64,000 nucleotides of DNA. It comes from Coriaria nepalensis. Taxonomy: Eukaryota > Streptophyta > Magnoliopsida > Cucurbitales > Coriariaceae. A program made the position numbers and the translations under genes. Below the pieces are notes generated by a model. It was not told the origin of the DNA, made no database searches, and was given only the letters and a program-made list of their open reading frames with translations. The DNA lies in assembly GCA_027186245.1 (NCBI GenBank), contig CP114495.1, forward strand, positions 6,091,001 to 6,155,000. The letters run 5' to 3'. Below are positions 10,855 through 23,787 of this stretch, in pieces (position 1 is the first letter of the stretch; the number at the start of each line of letters is the position of its first letter).

Positions 10855-13800
10855 ATGGCTCCATCGACATTTTCTTTTTCGATTTTACCCTTACAAATTC
10901 CAAAATTTCCCCTCTTCGCACCTTTTTCTCTTGCCTCTCAGATCCGGCGGAGACGGATCAATCCTGCAACCCGGACACACCGACGGCGAGCTCGGAAAAT
11001 TCGTCTGGAGTCGCCGCAAAGCGACATGTCTTTCGCCGTGCAGATTCCCCGCCGGGAATCGGAAGATGAATTCTTCCTTGATTCTATGAATAGTAAGATT
11101 CTTTCTTGTATTGTTTAGCTCGTTGTATAAGCATTGTTTACTCCTTTTTTATTTTAATTTTTTAATTTTTATCATTTTGAAGTTTAATTGTAGATAAAGT
11201 TGACGACGTGTTTTGTTTGTTTGCCACGAAAATAAGGAAAATGGAAAAGAGGAATTTAGGAAATGCAAATTCTTCGTTTTCAATTGCAATAGATTATGCT
11301 GTTTAGGTTTAGTGCAGTTATTTAAACATTATAATCTGAAATTAGTGATTTCATGTGATAGACCAGGGTGAAGGAGAAATGTTAACGACAACTTTCCAAG
11401 AAGAGGCGTCCTCGCCGAGTAAAACTGCTTCTGGGAAGAACAAGTATCGAACGAGTCCTGTCAAATGTTTTGGGGTGGAGTTAACTCCGGATAATCTTGC
11501 TGTTGCAATGGTATATTTTGTTCAAGGGGTCTTAGGCCTTGCAAGACTCGCTGTTAGTTTTTATCTGAAAGATGATTTGCATCTAGATCCTGCTGAGGTA
11601 TTTTTAATCTTTAACATTCCTAGTTCCTTTGATTGGATTTAAATGGTGCTTAACAGTTTGAATTTTTGTTTATCCTGAATTTATAATGCATTTTCTTTAG
11701 ATATTGTTGCTGTTATAATCTGACAAATTATACATATTAACTAGACAGCTGTGATATCTGGTTTCTCTGCATTGCCGTGGCTTATTAAGCCTTTGTATGG
11801 GTTTATTAGGTAACGTCCTCTCTTTCTCTCTGCATCTATCGAATATATATATATATATATATATACATACATATATATCGTTGTAAAGTCTGGTTTGAAT
11901 TATATTTTAACAATGTCTTGGCAATGTAGCGATTCGGTTCCACTTTTTGGATACCGAAGAAGGTCATACTTGGTTTTGTCAGGGCTTCTTGGTGCATTTT
12001 CTTGGAGTTTGATGGCAACGATGGTGGATAGCAAGTATGATGCTGCTTTCTGCATACTTCTTGGATCTCTTTCTGTGGCCTTCTCAGATGTTGTAAGTAT
12101 TTCTAGTTGATTTTAACTTTATATTATTAGCTTCTTAGCATTGATAACTGTGGGGGGTTAGGTTTTGTAATGGTTAGCGGAATTATAATTCTCTTATAGC
12201 ATAAGTTATGGATTTCATCATGAACATGGAATATTTTCGTAGGATTTTGGTTATATTATACATACACATTTTTGTATTTTCCAAAAAATGTGGCAGCCTT
12301 AGGAGCTTCTGCTGCAAGTATATGTTGAAGTATCATGGGTAAGAAACAAAATATCTCTTATTGAAGGGGTGTATCAGTTGCTCATAATAGAAGTTTGTGA
12401 TAAAAAAAAGTTGGGTCCTTATAATAAGAAAGAAACATCGCTTTTATCATCAGATGCTTGAACATGTGTTTTTTGATTGACAGGGAAAAACAGAAGCATC
12501 TGTTTATGATGACAAACTGGCATATGGCTAGACTGTCTATTTTTCTTTTTTCCCCAATGATGTAATGCTAACTTAAAAATTCGCGTAGATACTTTTTTAG
12601 GGTATAATTCATGTGAAGGGGTAACGAGTCATGACCAGTAACTCTTTGACTGTGTATAAACTTGGTTCTGGGAATGAACGCTGAACAGTCTGGGACAAAC
12701 TAGTTGTGAGTCTAGGTCTGGAAGTGGTAATAATGGTCCATAACATTAAAAGTATTACGTAGTATTTTAGAATCCAGTAATCTAGATATTTCCTTACTCC
12801 CATTACAATTGTTGACATAGAATGAAGATCCCATCTCACTCCCTAGATCTGATCTGATCTGATCTAGATATAATGCTAACAATCGTTGGTCTAGTGCATC
12901 ATTTCTTGGATAGATCTGATCTACCCTAGTATCTCTCATCAGTAGTATATGCTACCCATATGTATAGGCTATAGAAAATAACCATGTTGCAATATTATCA
13001 CAATGGGCACCTGTTTTTGACATCTTACTGAATCTTGATTCTTTGAGCTGGGCTTTTCTAGTGGCTTCATTTTGGTAAAGGTAGCTTACCCTTAGATAGT
13101 CTGCATCCAAAACAAGATCTCCCAACTTGTTGGCTGATTTTGTCTGAGAACTTACCATCCTTTTCATTTTTCCAACACAGAATAATATTTTATTTTTTAA
13201 TTCGACCCTGGAATGATTTTTGATGATTCGAATCCCAACCTCCACTTTGGGAGTAATATTGGGTGGCCATTTGAGATTAGCCCACTGGTTCCAACACAGA
13301 ATGATATAGCAAATATATGTTATCTATTATTGTTTATTTCAAAGTATGGATCAATTTTACAAGAGCAATGTGCTTGATCAGTATAATAGTTTATAGTTGA
13401 TTCACCATGACATGATACTGATACAGTGACACAGATACACGCTAGTTTAAACTATTATTTTTTGATACATATATGAGTCACTTATTAATGTGTTAGATTG
13501 AGCATGGAAAAATGGACAAGGGATCTTACCTACTAGGGCTGATGGCTTTTGCGGTTTTCTATTTTGTCTTGAGTTTATTCGCTTACATTCAGTTACTCCA
13601 GGTGAATTGCTATCTTTATATGCCACACACAGACACAAACAACTCTGATATGTCATGGAGTATTTTTACTTTTCTCTTTTCCTTGGAAATTCAATGAACT
13701 AAGATATCCTTAATTTTGGTCTTAGACATCTGTGGCTGTGTATTTCTGACATACACATATACATGCATATAGGAACATTTGCACACTCTGAAGCATTCTG

Positions 13801-15487
13801 ACAGTTAACACTACTGAAGTTTCCCATAGGTTGTAGATTCCATGGTTGTGGAGAGGGCTCGTGGTGAATCGCAAAGCATGTCGGGATCTCTCCAGTCTTT
13901 ATGTTGGGGATCATCAGCATTCGGTGGAATAGTGAGCTCCTACTTCAGCGGCTCCCTGGTGGATTCATATGGTGTAAGGTACCTTAGATCTTTGTTTATA
14001 ATGGTAATTGACTTTGCGATCTGATATAAATAAGCTATAATTAATGATTAACAATTTGGATATTTCAGGTTTGTTTTTGGAGTCACAGCTTTGCTCCCAC
14101 TGTTAACGTCTGCAGTTGCTGTTCTTGTGAAAGAGAAGCCCGTGCTTGTCCCAACAAAAGGATTAGATATTCCCTCAACTGGCCTTAACTTTCTTGAGAG
14201 CTCAAAACAGCATATCTTTCAATTATGGGTTGCTGTTAAGCAGCCGCATGTCTTTCTTCCCACTTTATTCATTTTCCTGTGGCAGGCTACGCCACATTCA
14301 GAATCAGCTATGTTTTACTTTACGTACGTGCAATCTGGGGTTATACTCATTAATTTTAGACAGTGCATGTGTAAGTACTTTTCTTATATTAGTTTTATAT
14401 CTGACGTGTTTGGTTTCTATATGTTCTAGCACAAATAAACTTGGATTCACGCCTGAATTTCTTGGACGTGTGAAGCTTGTCACTTCAGTTGCATCACTGG
14501 TTGGTGTTGGGTTGTATAATGGATTTCTTAAAAATGTATCTTTGAGGAAAATATTTCTAATCACCACACTCTTTGGTTCAGCACTTGGGATGACTCAGGT
14601 TAGTCAAAATGTTTCCAATGCCATTGGTCATATAGTTCTTAACTTTTTTTTTTTAGTGAATTTTAACTTGATGTTGACTCTTCTTTTTATTTATTTATTA
14701 ATGTATGTCTATTTTACTCAGGTTTTCCTTGTTACCGGACTAAATCGGCAGTTTGGTGTTAGTGATGAGTGGTTTGCAATTGGGGATTCATTAATTATTA
14801 CAGTTCTTGGTCAGGTATTTTTTTCTTTTAATTTTTTCAGCTGTTGTGGTTAATGTGACGAGATTTGTACGCATTCCTTTGCCTTTAGTTCAAGATTAAA
14901 ATCCAGTTTGAGCTCATAACTCCAGTTTAGACTAAAAATTCTTACTTAAAGAAGCTTACTCATACAAAATCATAGATAGATTTCTCTTTATCAGAACTGC
15001 TTACTCAAATGGAATGTATTTATATTGTCAAGTAAACTGAATTTGCATTTGGATGAGCATTTGATGAACCACGGTTTGTGGGCTCAAAATGAATATTAGA
15101 CCCAAACTGAAGTTTCGAAATCAATGCAAATTGCACAAAATCTGAGGAGGTTTTGAGTACAAGCCTAATAACTAGCTACCTATGCAGGCTTCATTCATGC
15201 CCGTTCTTGTGCTAGCTGCAAGGTTATGTCCTGAGGGAATGGAAGCTACTCTTTTTGCAACTCTTATGTCCATCTCTAATGGGGGGAGTGTTCTAGGGGG
15301 TCTGATTGGTGCTGGTCTAACCCAGGTCCTTGGTGTCACGAGAGAAAACTTTGACAACTTAGTCACTTTGATAATTATCTGCAATCTTAGCTCGTTATTG
15401 CCTTTACCACTTCTCGGCCTCCTTCCTCAGGAAAGTCCTGATGTGCACTCAACGGATTCTGCAGATATAGAGATGAAATCTAACTGA
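10855..15487 (+). CDS. FBT1: Chloroplast folate-biopterin transporter (FBT1-like), nine exons
   Basis: Exons: 10855-11092, 11362-11597, 11745-11809, 11930-12092, 13830-13978, 14069-14323, 14430-14598, 14722-14814, 15188-15487. All introns are GT-AG and the phases close, giving 555 aa. The product belongs to the BT1/folate-biopterin transporter branch of the major facilitator superfamily, about 12 membrane helices, and should move folates or pterins across the plastid envelope. Diagnostic blocks are [52 protein letters not shown] and [12 protein letters not shown]; these and the length match Arabidopsis At2g32040 (about 560 aa). The first 80 or so residues are rich in Ser, Pro and Arg with few acids, as in a transit peptide. 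The start is the first ATG in frame before that segment. Intron 4 (12093-13829) is unusually long. Confidence 0.93.
11843..11878. repeat. AT microsatellite in FBT1 intron 3
   Basis: An (AT)n run followed by ATACATAC and further AT units. Such tracts often vary in length between individuals. Confidence 0.9.
12093..13829 (+). other. Long intron 4 of the folate transporter gene
   Basis: The flanking exons join as ...FSDV|VVDSM..., the uninterrupted family sequence, so nothing in this 1.7 kb is needed for the protein. It contains a short (GATCT)n-like run near 12847-12868 and a hydrophobic 30-codon open stretch at 13512-13601 followed by a GT. No transposon was recognised. Confidence 0.7.
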
Positions 15488-15867
15488 GCTTTTGGCTTGA
15501 GAGAGAGAGAGTGATTGTACATAAATACAACGCTAAAGACAGGTAACTCGTTCCTGCTCTTCTCTTTCTTGTTTTCCCCCTTAACAATACTTGTAAAAGA
15601 CATTTAAATTTTCGAAAAAAGAAGAGAGGTTTTTTTAACCCCCTTCAACTAGGAAATATGTTTTAGAACCATTGTGGAGAAAGTCTCGTAAAGTAATACG
15701 AACTTGCTTGTTTGAGACCATTAATATTCCATGTGGAGAATGGATGCATGCATAATCCTTTTTATATATCTTAGAAGCACTCACAAAAAAAAAAAATACT
15801 GTTGGGTTAATTTTATGATGAGGCATCAGGGCTCAATCACTCAAAATAATCATGCTATCTGATATGA

Positions 15868-15885
15868 CCTATAATCTGATACCAT
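15868..15885 (-). other. Copia-type primer-binding site
   Basis: ATCTGATACCA just left of the TGTTAG start of an LTR is the complement of TGGTATCAGAT, close to the TGGTATCAGAGC site that pairs with initiator tRNA-Met in plant copia elements. It shows that the LTR to its right is a 5' LTR of a minus-strand element whose interior has been lost. Confidence 0.6.
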
Positions 15886-17904
15886 TGTTAGAAAATGTAA
15901 GTATACAAATAAATAATAAATGCGGCAGAAAAAATAATTAAAATTTATTTTAGATCACATCTTGGTATGCATAGTTTCTAATAAGATCGATCATATAATA
16001 ATTATATCATATATAATTTTTTTTAGAGAAAGTTGAGTAAATTATATTAATATTAAAATGAAGATTAGGTTAAAAAGGATACCTTTCTTTTTGAATAATT
16101 TAATGCAAAACTCTTCTTTAATGATATGGGAGGTGGCCACATGTTCTTTCTCTAACCTTAGTTTATACATTTCAGTGTGCAGAGTTAGTTTCAACTTATG
16201 AAACAATAAGTTCAGATAAAGAGAAGGGAAAATACTCTCTTTTCTCTTTAGGAATTTTCGGCCAAGGGTGCTAATGAGCAAGACTGAATTCAGCCATGCC
16301 TTTAGGGTGGTATTTATAGGCACAACTAGGTTACAATTTTCTAATTATCTTAAGTTGTCTTTTATCTTAGAATCTTAAAAGATAAAATTAGGTCAAACTC
16401 ATATTATGGTCGGCTGCCCTAATGGGTATAACCCATAAATATTTAATTATTCATTTGATTAATTTTGATCACAAAAATCTAATTAATAATGACTGATTAA
16501 TCATTTAATATATGATTATTAATTGAACTTTTAGGATACTTTTATAAATAAATAAAAATTCTTATGTAACTTATTAATTTATAATTAAATGAATGCCACA
16601 CTTAGTTATACTAGAAGAATTGTATGATATTAAATTGACAAAATAATAATTACTATTTTTCCCTTACCGTCAAAGTATAAGTCAACTTACCATTTTACCT
16701 CTAAAATGGTTTTAATCTGTTTTTCTTTTTTTCCGAATAAACTTTAACTGAGTTATTATGAACCTCATGTCTATGAACTATCAAGTTCTATATGACGCCG
16801 GTAGGAAAATTTCATAATCACCTTTATGATTTTATTTAATTACAAATTAATTTCGTTTAATTTAAAAGAACTTTTTAAATTAACAATTAACTTAATCATT
16901 TCATAATTAAATAACTTTAAACTTTCAAGTAAGGATTGACTTTTAGCAAAGTGTCAAGATTACCTAGGAGATGAGAAGTACCATCTTCTGAAAGAACTTG
17001 TTGTGACTGTAGTATGCTTCCAATAAGAATCCTTCTACCTCGCCAGTATCTCAATTTGTCCTAGATCATGGTTTAACTGTTAAACCCTAATAGACAAATC
17101 ATATAGACCATTATATCTTTATTGAACATTGACAATGAATTTATAGAAACTCCGTTCATACCATACTACTCTATAGAGATTCCTTCAATAAAATATATAA
17201 TTAATAAGATTTTTTTCAAACACAGAAGTGATGGATTCCCTCTTGACCATTCACAACCTTCTCGCACAACACTTCTAGCCCAATGGTTCACCCCATGTCC
17301 CTATGTTCACCCATGGTTTGAACTAATTGGAATGATATCAAAGCATGTAGCTCTGTACTCAAGGAACCGTGGTATCTCAGGTTTGACAATCACATGTAAA
17401 ATAGTTACTAGATAATTCTCATTAATAGTCACTGTTAATTAGCATTGAGAATTATCTAAGTGTTACATTCAGAACCCTTAGTATGTACTAAGCGCCCACA
17501 CAATCATCATGGTGTTCCAATAACACCATTGGCTGTGAGATTGACCATCCTAACAATTAGGTAATGAACTATATGATTGTCTAACTGGATCAATCGATAT
17601 CCATTCTCGAGATCCTATGATAACAAACCTTTTGGATTTTTAGAGCTTTTAGCAACTTGAGTCTCTACTAGCATGATCTGTATCATGATTTCTAGAGTAC
17701 ATAACTCAAGATGCTCACTTTATCATGATATGTATTTATAGAACATATAATATTAATTCCAACAAAATTAATAAACATGAGAAATAATAATTAACTTTCA
17801 TTAATAACAATAATTTCTTACTTCTATCTATACAAAGATAATACCACATAAATTATTTTCTCTATCAGGTCAAATCCAATTGGCTTGATAAGCATACACT
17901 TTCA
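15886..17904 (-). mobile_element. Copia-type LTR (5' LTR, minus orientation), copy 2
   Basis: About 2.0 kb, beginning TGTTAGAAAATG next to a primer-binding site and ending ACACTTTCA, so it has TG...CA ends. It shares landmarks with copy 1 and copy 3: GCGGCAG then an A-rich run and TAGATCACATC near 15920, the block around GTGATGGATTCCCTCTTGACC near 17228, TTCTCATTAATAGT near 17417 and CATGATCTGTATCATG near 17672. The interior to the left is only about 40 bp before the 3' region of the folate transporter gene. Open frames inside it (for example 17122-17415) have no recognisable product. Confidence 0.65.
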
Positions 17905-19289
17905 ATCTACTCATGTCATAAACATGCCAGAAACTGAACTAAAAAGAGAGGTCAGATCTTGGGTATCTAATAAGGTATGGTCCATAACATGGTTTATCAT
18001 TAGGTTGATGCGATGGGTGTGGGTTCGCAGCACCACTACCTTTTCATTTTTGTTTAAAAGCTTAGGGCGGCCTATTAGTCGGTTGCAGTTGATTCGCGGC
18101 CTACTAAGGTAACTCAACGACCATCAGTAGGTAGGTAGCTGGTGGTGGAAATACAACCAGTGGCCTATAAGTTGTTGGCCGATTTTGAGCTGTGCTACTA
18201 TTATCCTAGGCGGCATGGGATATTCGACCTGCCCCCTATAAGGCTCTTTTTGGTGGGATAGTTATTACTACTCGATGAATTTCTCCCTAACAAATAAAGG
18301 CATTAAGCCAAACATGCTAAAACTTATAGTCGTCCGAGCGTATGATTCGTCAATTCTCTTAAGGAGTCGGATGATTAAGACGTCGGACGGTCATTGACTC
18401 GGGCTACCACGATAAACTATCTAAGCTTTCTAAATGCTAGATGGACATAGGGTGAATTCGCCCTCATTGGCCGATTCCACTCATGACGGCTCATCTCCAC
18501 CAGATTCACCTCTTCCTCAACTATGTCCGGCTCCTCCGGTGGAGTAGGACCAGGTGGCCATCGACTAGAGGGTTCTAGTAGATCACTATCAACTTGGTGT
18601 TTGCTGAGGCTATGGCTTCACAATCGACAGGTAGACATCATTTTGCTAGGTCCCATTGGGTGTGTCAATTTGTTGATTGCAAAAATTGGCAAACATAAAT
18701 AGGGAGTTGAGGGTGAGAGCATTAGGAGCTCAATGAATTACGTATGCTAGAGGCCTATGGAGCGATACAATAATCCGCAAGGGATTTTTCGAGGCTTTGG
18801 GCCAAGAAAGATAAACCTGTGTTTGGTTGATCAGTGGCAGTTGTTGTGTTGTTATTTTATTTTATTTTTTTGCCTTGGAGGAGCCTTCTATTTATTGGCC
18901 TTGGAAACTTTGGCGGAAAGGCGACTTACTTAGTTGGCAAGCCTTCTGATTGGTGGAAAAAGCCCCTAGGAATTCCGGCTTTTCCTTTTCAATCCTCCAA
19001 AAAATACCTAAGTTGAGAGAAAACCCATAAAAAAGTCAAGAAAGCTTTTCCCTTTACAAATAGACCATAGCCTTCTCCCAAAAGTCCCTTGAATTAATCA
19101 AACTTCTTCCTCTTTTTACGGACGGACCCCTTCAATTTACTAAAGTGCCCTCTAATTAGGTAAAAAACCCCTCATACTCTACTGGAAAGCCCCAAAATAT
19201 TACAAAATGACCCCAAAAAATATCATAAAGACCCTAAAATAAAGGAATAATGTGGTTGCGCGACTAATTATAGCTTAGCTAGGATCCAT
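17905..19289 (-). mobile_element. Gypsy-like LTR retrotransposon remnant (leader, primer site and LTR part)
   Basis: This stretch is clearly richer in G+C than its surroundings. At 18649-18675 it reads GGTCCCATTGGGTGTGTCAA followed by TTTGTTG, the complement of a TTGRCACRCCCARTGGGACC-type motif found just inside the 5' LTR of many plant gypsy (Tat/Ogre-like) elements. On that reading 17930-18648 is the leader and 18672-19285 part of a 5' LTR, in minus orientation. Text similar to its right half recurs near 38930-39360. No gag or pol was recognised. Confidence 0.4.
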
Positions 19290-21010
19290 AGGATTTGTTT
19301 CCAAATAGGGAAGTGACAGATTCCCTTTTGACTACTAACAACCTTTATGTACAATATTTCATACCCAACAGTTCACCTAGGGTTAACCCTTGGTTAGAGC
19401 TCATTGGAATGATGTTAATGTATGAGACCCTGTACATAAGGCACCATGGTGATCTCAAGTCTTAGGATCACATGAGTAGTCACTAGATAATTCTCATTAA
19501 TAGTTAATATTAATTACGATTGAGAATTATCTAAGTATTATATTTAGTACCCCTAATCTCTACTAAGCACTCACATAATCATCGTGATGTTTCACTAACA
19601 TAAATGGTTGTGAGATCAGCTACTCTCACAATTAGATGATGAATTACATGATAATCTATTTGAATCATCGATGTCCATTTTTTAGATTGTATGACAATGA
19701 CCCATTTGTGTCTTAGAATTTTTCGCGACTCGAGTCTCTACTAGCATGATCTCTATCGGTGTGTATAACTCAAGACATTGGACTTTATCATAATATGTAT
19801 TTATAGAACATATAATATTAATTTAAACAAATTAATAAATATGATAAATGATAACTGACTTTCATAAATAACAATTAATAGTAATATTCATTGTCTTACT
19901 AATATCCGCATAAAGATAGTTGACATAAGGTATTAGCCTCATCGGCTCAAAATTTGATTAGCTTGATGAGCTTATCTTTCAGTAATAACATATTTAACTG
20001 ACCATATATGTACATATCATGATGCATGTAAATTTAACTTAAATTACATACATCTAATGCATAAACGTGTTAAAACAATTTTAATTATTCATATATTATT
20101 GTTGTTTTATCTTTTGATGCATGACAATGCTATGTTCATGGAAATTTAAACAATCTTTAGATATAATATACTCTTGTTAAGTTCTTTTAGTACATTAATT
20201 ATTTCAACCACATTCAAACAATTAAAATCATCATCCTTAATTCTTTAAGGATATTAAGGATACTTGTAAAAAATGTCAATTTTTCATATTTGAAAAGTTT
20301 CCTAATCGAGTCGTTTCCAAAATAAAAAATATTATTTTGGAAAGTTTCCTATTTTAGATCTTCTTTTAGAATTAGGAAACATGCCAAAACAAAATTCTCA
20401 ATCACATTAAATTTACCATAAACTATTTAAGGTAATTAATTGATTTTATATTTGATATAATAATAAAATACATATAAACAATTTATATTATTTCACTTAC
20501 CAAATATTTATCAAATACTTAACCTAATCATCAATTATATAATCAAAATCATATTTTAATTAATCAAATCAAATATTAGATTTTATTAGATATTGGGAAA
20601 CAACCCGCCGCTCTCACGCAGCATGCGTTGCTGCCTAGTAGTGATGGCTATCCCAAATAAAAGCCCCATTTTTGCACATTTCCATAAAATCCCAATTAAG
20701 ATTTTAAATATGGCAATAAAGATAATCTAAGAATAAAGTTAAAACATCAAATTAAAATAAATAATTCATTCTTTTCTGGTATGGCCTAGGCTCTAATATC
20801 ACTATTACGAATTCATGCATATAAGCAATGGAAGTAATAATTTTAAAAATTTCGGATCTGATTTTAATTATAGTATAATTCGATAAATAAGATCGATCAT
20901 ATAATATTCATATATCACATATATAAATTTTTTGCAAAAAAATATAATAAATCTCATATATTTAAATTTAAGTCTAAAAGCCTTCTTACAATCCGATTGT
21001 AAGGAAGATT
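19290..21010 (-). mobile_element. Non-autonomous LTR element (LARD-like), copy 3
   Basis: Three parts are visible on the minus strand. 19290-19981 is the end portion of an LTR matching copies 1 and 2 (TTCTCATTAATAGTTAATAT, GCATGATCTCTATC). 19982-20790 is an interior of about 0.8 kb with no open frame. GGCTCTAATATCAC at about 20789-20802 is the complement of a decayed TGGTATCAGAGC primer site. From 20803 to about 21010 is the start of the other LTR (GCAATGGAAGTAATAATTTT matches copy 2 near 15917). With LTRs, a primer site and no coding, it fits a large retrotransposon derivative that depends on a related copia for its proteins. Confidence 0.55.
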
Positions 21011-21820
21011 CAAGATGACTCAATCAAGTACTTTAACTTTAATTTTTAGCCTACTTTATATTATTTTGGAAATAAAAGGTAAAGGAAGATATTAAAATGT
21101 TATAAAAACCTCATTTTAATTTTTATAAAACTAAATTTTACCTATTCTTTCTATATTTTTTTACATTTTTTTCTTATTATTACCAACAAAATTTTGTTGC
21201 CACCGTCGTGGTCACCCCACCTCCGATGTCGTCTCCCGAACTTCACCTCCCACCTCCATTCCCGACCGCCCCAACTTCATTGGCACTGCCCCACCTTAGA
21301 CCCCCATCATCAATGGCGGTAAAGAGTTAGAGCGATGGCGGCAACATTGGAGGTGAAGCAATGACATCAGCGACAATAACAACGATAGAGGTGGAGCAGC
21401 GAGTAGCAGCGAAGATGACGAAGGAGATGGGGCAGCGGTGGCAACAATAATAGAGATGGAGCAATATGCGGCATTAGAGGTAGGGTGACGACATCATCGA
21501 GAATGATAGGATGAAAATAAGAACTAATTAAAAAAGAAGAGGTAGAATTTTGATCAACAAAAGTTAAGTGAATATTTTTATAATATTTAAATACTTTTCT
21601 CCTTTGTTTTTTTTACCTAAATGATTAAAATATGATTAAAAAAAATAACAATAAAAGTTAATTAACTTCATTAAATCAAACAAAAATAGAAAAAACACAT
21701 AAATGGAGGGACAAAAATAATAATTTGACCAAATTATAAAACTTCAAATCCCTTTCACCAGTTTCCAGACATGGTAATTCATCAGCATACAACATGGATT
21801 CTAGGGAAATTCATAGAGTA
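21011..21820. other. Intergenic; G+C-richer patch, no gene seen
   Basis: About 21185-21500 is notably richer in G and C, with repeated CCACCTCC- and GGCGG-type words, first pyrimidine-rich and then purine-rich. It could be a decayed inverted repeat. No open frame has a recognisable product. Confidence 0.35.
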
Positions 21821-21823
21821 ACA

Positions 21824-21905
21824 CTTACTATACTTGAAAATATCATAGAATAACACTCTCGTTTACTTACTATGCTTGAAAATATCATAGAATAACACTT
21901 CTCGT
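21824..21905. repeat. Two tandem copies of a 42 bp unit beyond SYF2
   Basis: TTACTATRCTTGAAAATATC followed by ATAGAATAACACT occurs at about 21825 and again at about 21867. It lies in or just beyond the 3' untranslated region of SYF2. Confidence 0.8.
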
Positions 21906-21920
21906 AACTTGGTAAATAAC

Positions 21921-23687
21921 TTATTCGGGTAATGCGGTTCCGCGCTCGAGATTGTTTTTAATCTCCAGAGTATATTTCCCAAAAGCACGCTCAATCTTCT
22001 TGTTGAAATGCTCGTTACGGTCATTGATTGAGTCAATATCCTTCTCCTCGTGGAATTTCCTCCTCCTGCTAAAAGACTGGCGCTTTTCATCTCGATCTTT
22101 GAGTTCTTGGACCATTCTATCAATCTTCTCCTGAGATATCTTAGGTGCCTGCATAACAATGGCCCAAAAAAAATGTATCAATACAGAACTGATTTTTTTT
22201 TTCGTGGGAATACTAGGCAAAACATACATTTGTCAGAAATAACCATACCTTTCCGTATTGCAAACTTGAAGCTTCACGGTAAAACTCTGGATCAGCTTCT
22301 TTCATTTTTTTATATTCCTCTAGGTCAACCTCTATATTCTTTGTCCGCTTTTTGTATGCATCATATAATGTTTTTTGATTGAAGACTGTTAAACAGCATA
22401 CGTTAGCTTAATCCCTAAGTTAGCAACAAGCCAAGATTGTTAATGGTACACGATAAATAGTTTATGCATTTAGAACAGACATTAGATATGCAACTCGGGT
22501 AATCAAATGAACACAGCCAAAGAAATGAAGGGGGAAAAAGCTGTACATGATCACCAAAAGATTCAAAAAGTATCTCAATAGTGCAGAGGTTAGATAGCAC
22601 TGTTTGTAAATCTATGCTTAAAAAAATTGGTATAGTCCATATTGCAGGTAAGAGTGATGGCACTGTCACCATCCATATATCTCTACTTTACAGCATGTGA
22701 ACACTAATATTGTGGGATATCCTAGAAGCTGATATCAAATTTATTGGTAAGGAAATGTGTTCATTTAGCATGTAACCCTGCGGAGTAAAAAAATAAAAAA
22801 TAAAACAAACAAAAACAAAAAACAAATAAAACAAGTCGAGCAACCCTACTTAACAAACTAATGAAAAAGAGATAAAGAAAACAAACCATCCCAGCCGTGA
22901 GGAGCAGGATCCGTTTCCCATTTCTTGTACTTTTTCTCTGCTGCCTCTTGAGTATCTAGCATGTAAGCTTTTTTCATTTCCAAGCCATTTGCATCCAAAA
23001 GTTTGCCAATTTTTTTCTTTCTATCCTCTAGCCACTTCTGTTTGGAAACACCCCTGGACTCTTGTGGACCTTCCAATTTTTTCTTTTCTGCTGCCATTGC
23101 TGTTTGATTGGCTTTTCTGGCCTCATTCTACATCCATAAATCCATAAGCCACAGTTTACTTTTAAAAATTCATGAACAAAGGCAATAAGAAATCTGGGAA
23201 CTTGAATTCTACAGCAACAGTTAATGAATTACAGATGAAGATGAACATACCATTTTAAGCCTCAGCTCAAACATTTTTTTCTTCCGTCCAGTGAGTTTAG
23301 CCAAGTCTTCTTCCAAAATCTCCCCATTTGATGTTTCATTATCATCAAACTCTTCTTCCAAAGTCTTCTCATTTGATCCGTCATTATTATCATCGCTATG
23401 TCCTTTAAGAGTAGAACACAAATAGATTAAGCAATATATAAAGTTATCAACAAAGTGATAACAGACAATTTAGTCTGGATATTCTGGTAGTTCAGAAGGC
23501 TCAAGCAGTTACACCAAATAAAGAAGTTTGGAAACATTATCTAAAGTAACTAACCTGATTTATGGCTTGGATCCATCTGGCTCTGAGCCTTGGCTTCAGA
23601 AATTATTTTAAAGCAATACTGACTACACTCATGGTAAGGATTAGAAACGTTCCTGCAATTTGGATGCACTTTTCTTTCGTCTGGCAT
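21921..23687 (-). CDS. SYF2: Pre-mRNA-splicing factor SYF2, five coding exons
   Basis: Coding exons, in gene order: 23687-23555, 23402-23251, 23127-22887, 22385-22249, 22148-21921; phases close and give 296 aa, the usual plant SYF2 length. SYF2 is a component of the Prp19/NineTeen-associated spliceosome complex and acts in the nucleus. Conserved blocks are [20 protein letters not shown], then [75 protein letters not shown] and [20 protein letters not shown] near the C-terminus. The acidic stretch before LTGRKKK is less conserved. The ATG at 23687 was chosen because it is followed by [15 protein letters not shown], the expected N-terminus, and an in-frame stop lies upstream. Confidence 0.93.
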
Positions 23688-23688
23688 T

Positions 23689-23750
23689 CTGTTCTTGGCG
23701 TCACTACCAAAGTTTCTATTAAGGTTTATTAGAACTAATCAAGAAACATA

Positions 23751-23787
<37 letters not shown>

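Noticed and set aside
13512..13697. Additional coding exon of the folate transporter
   Set aside because: The flanking exons join directly into the conserved family sequence; including this piece would break it.
17122..17415. 97-codon open frame
   Set aside because: It lies inside a repeated LTR block that also occurs, with stops, elsewhere in the window.
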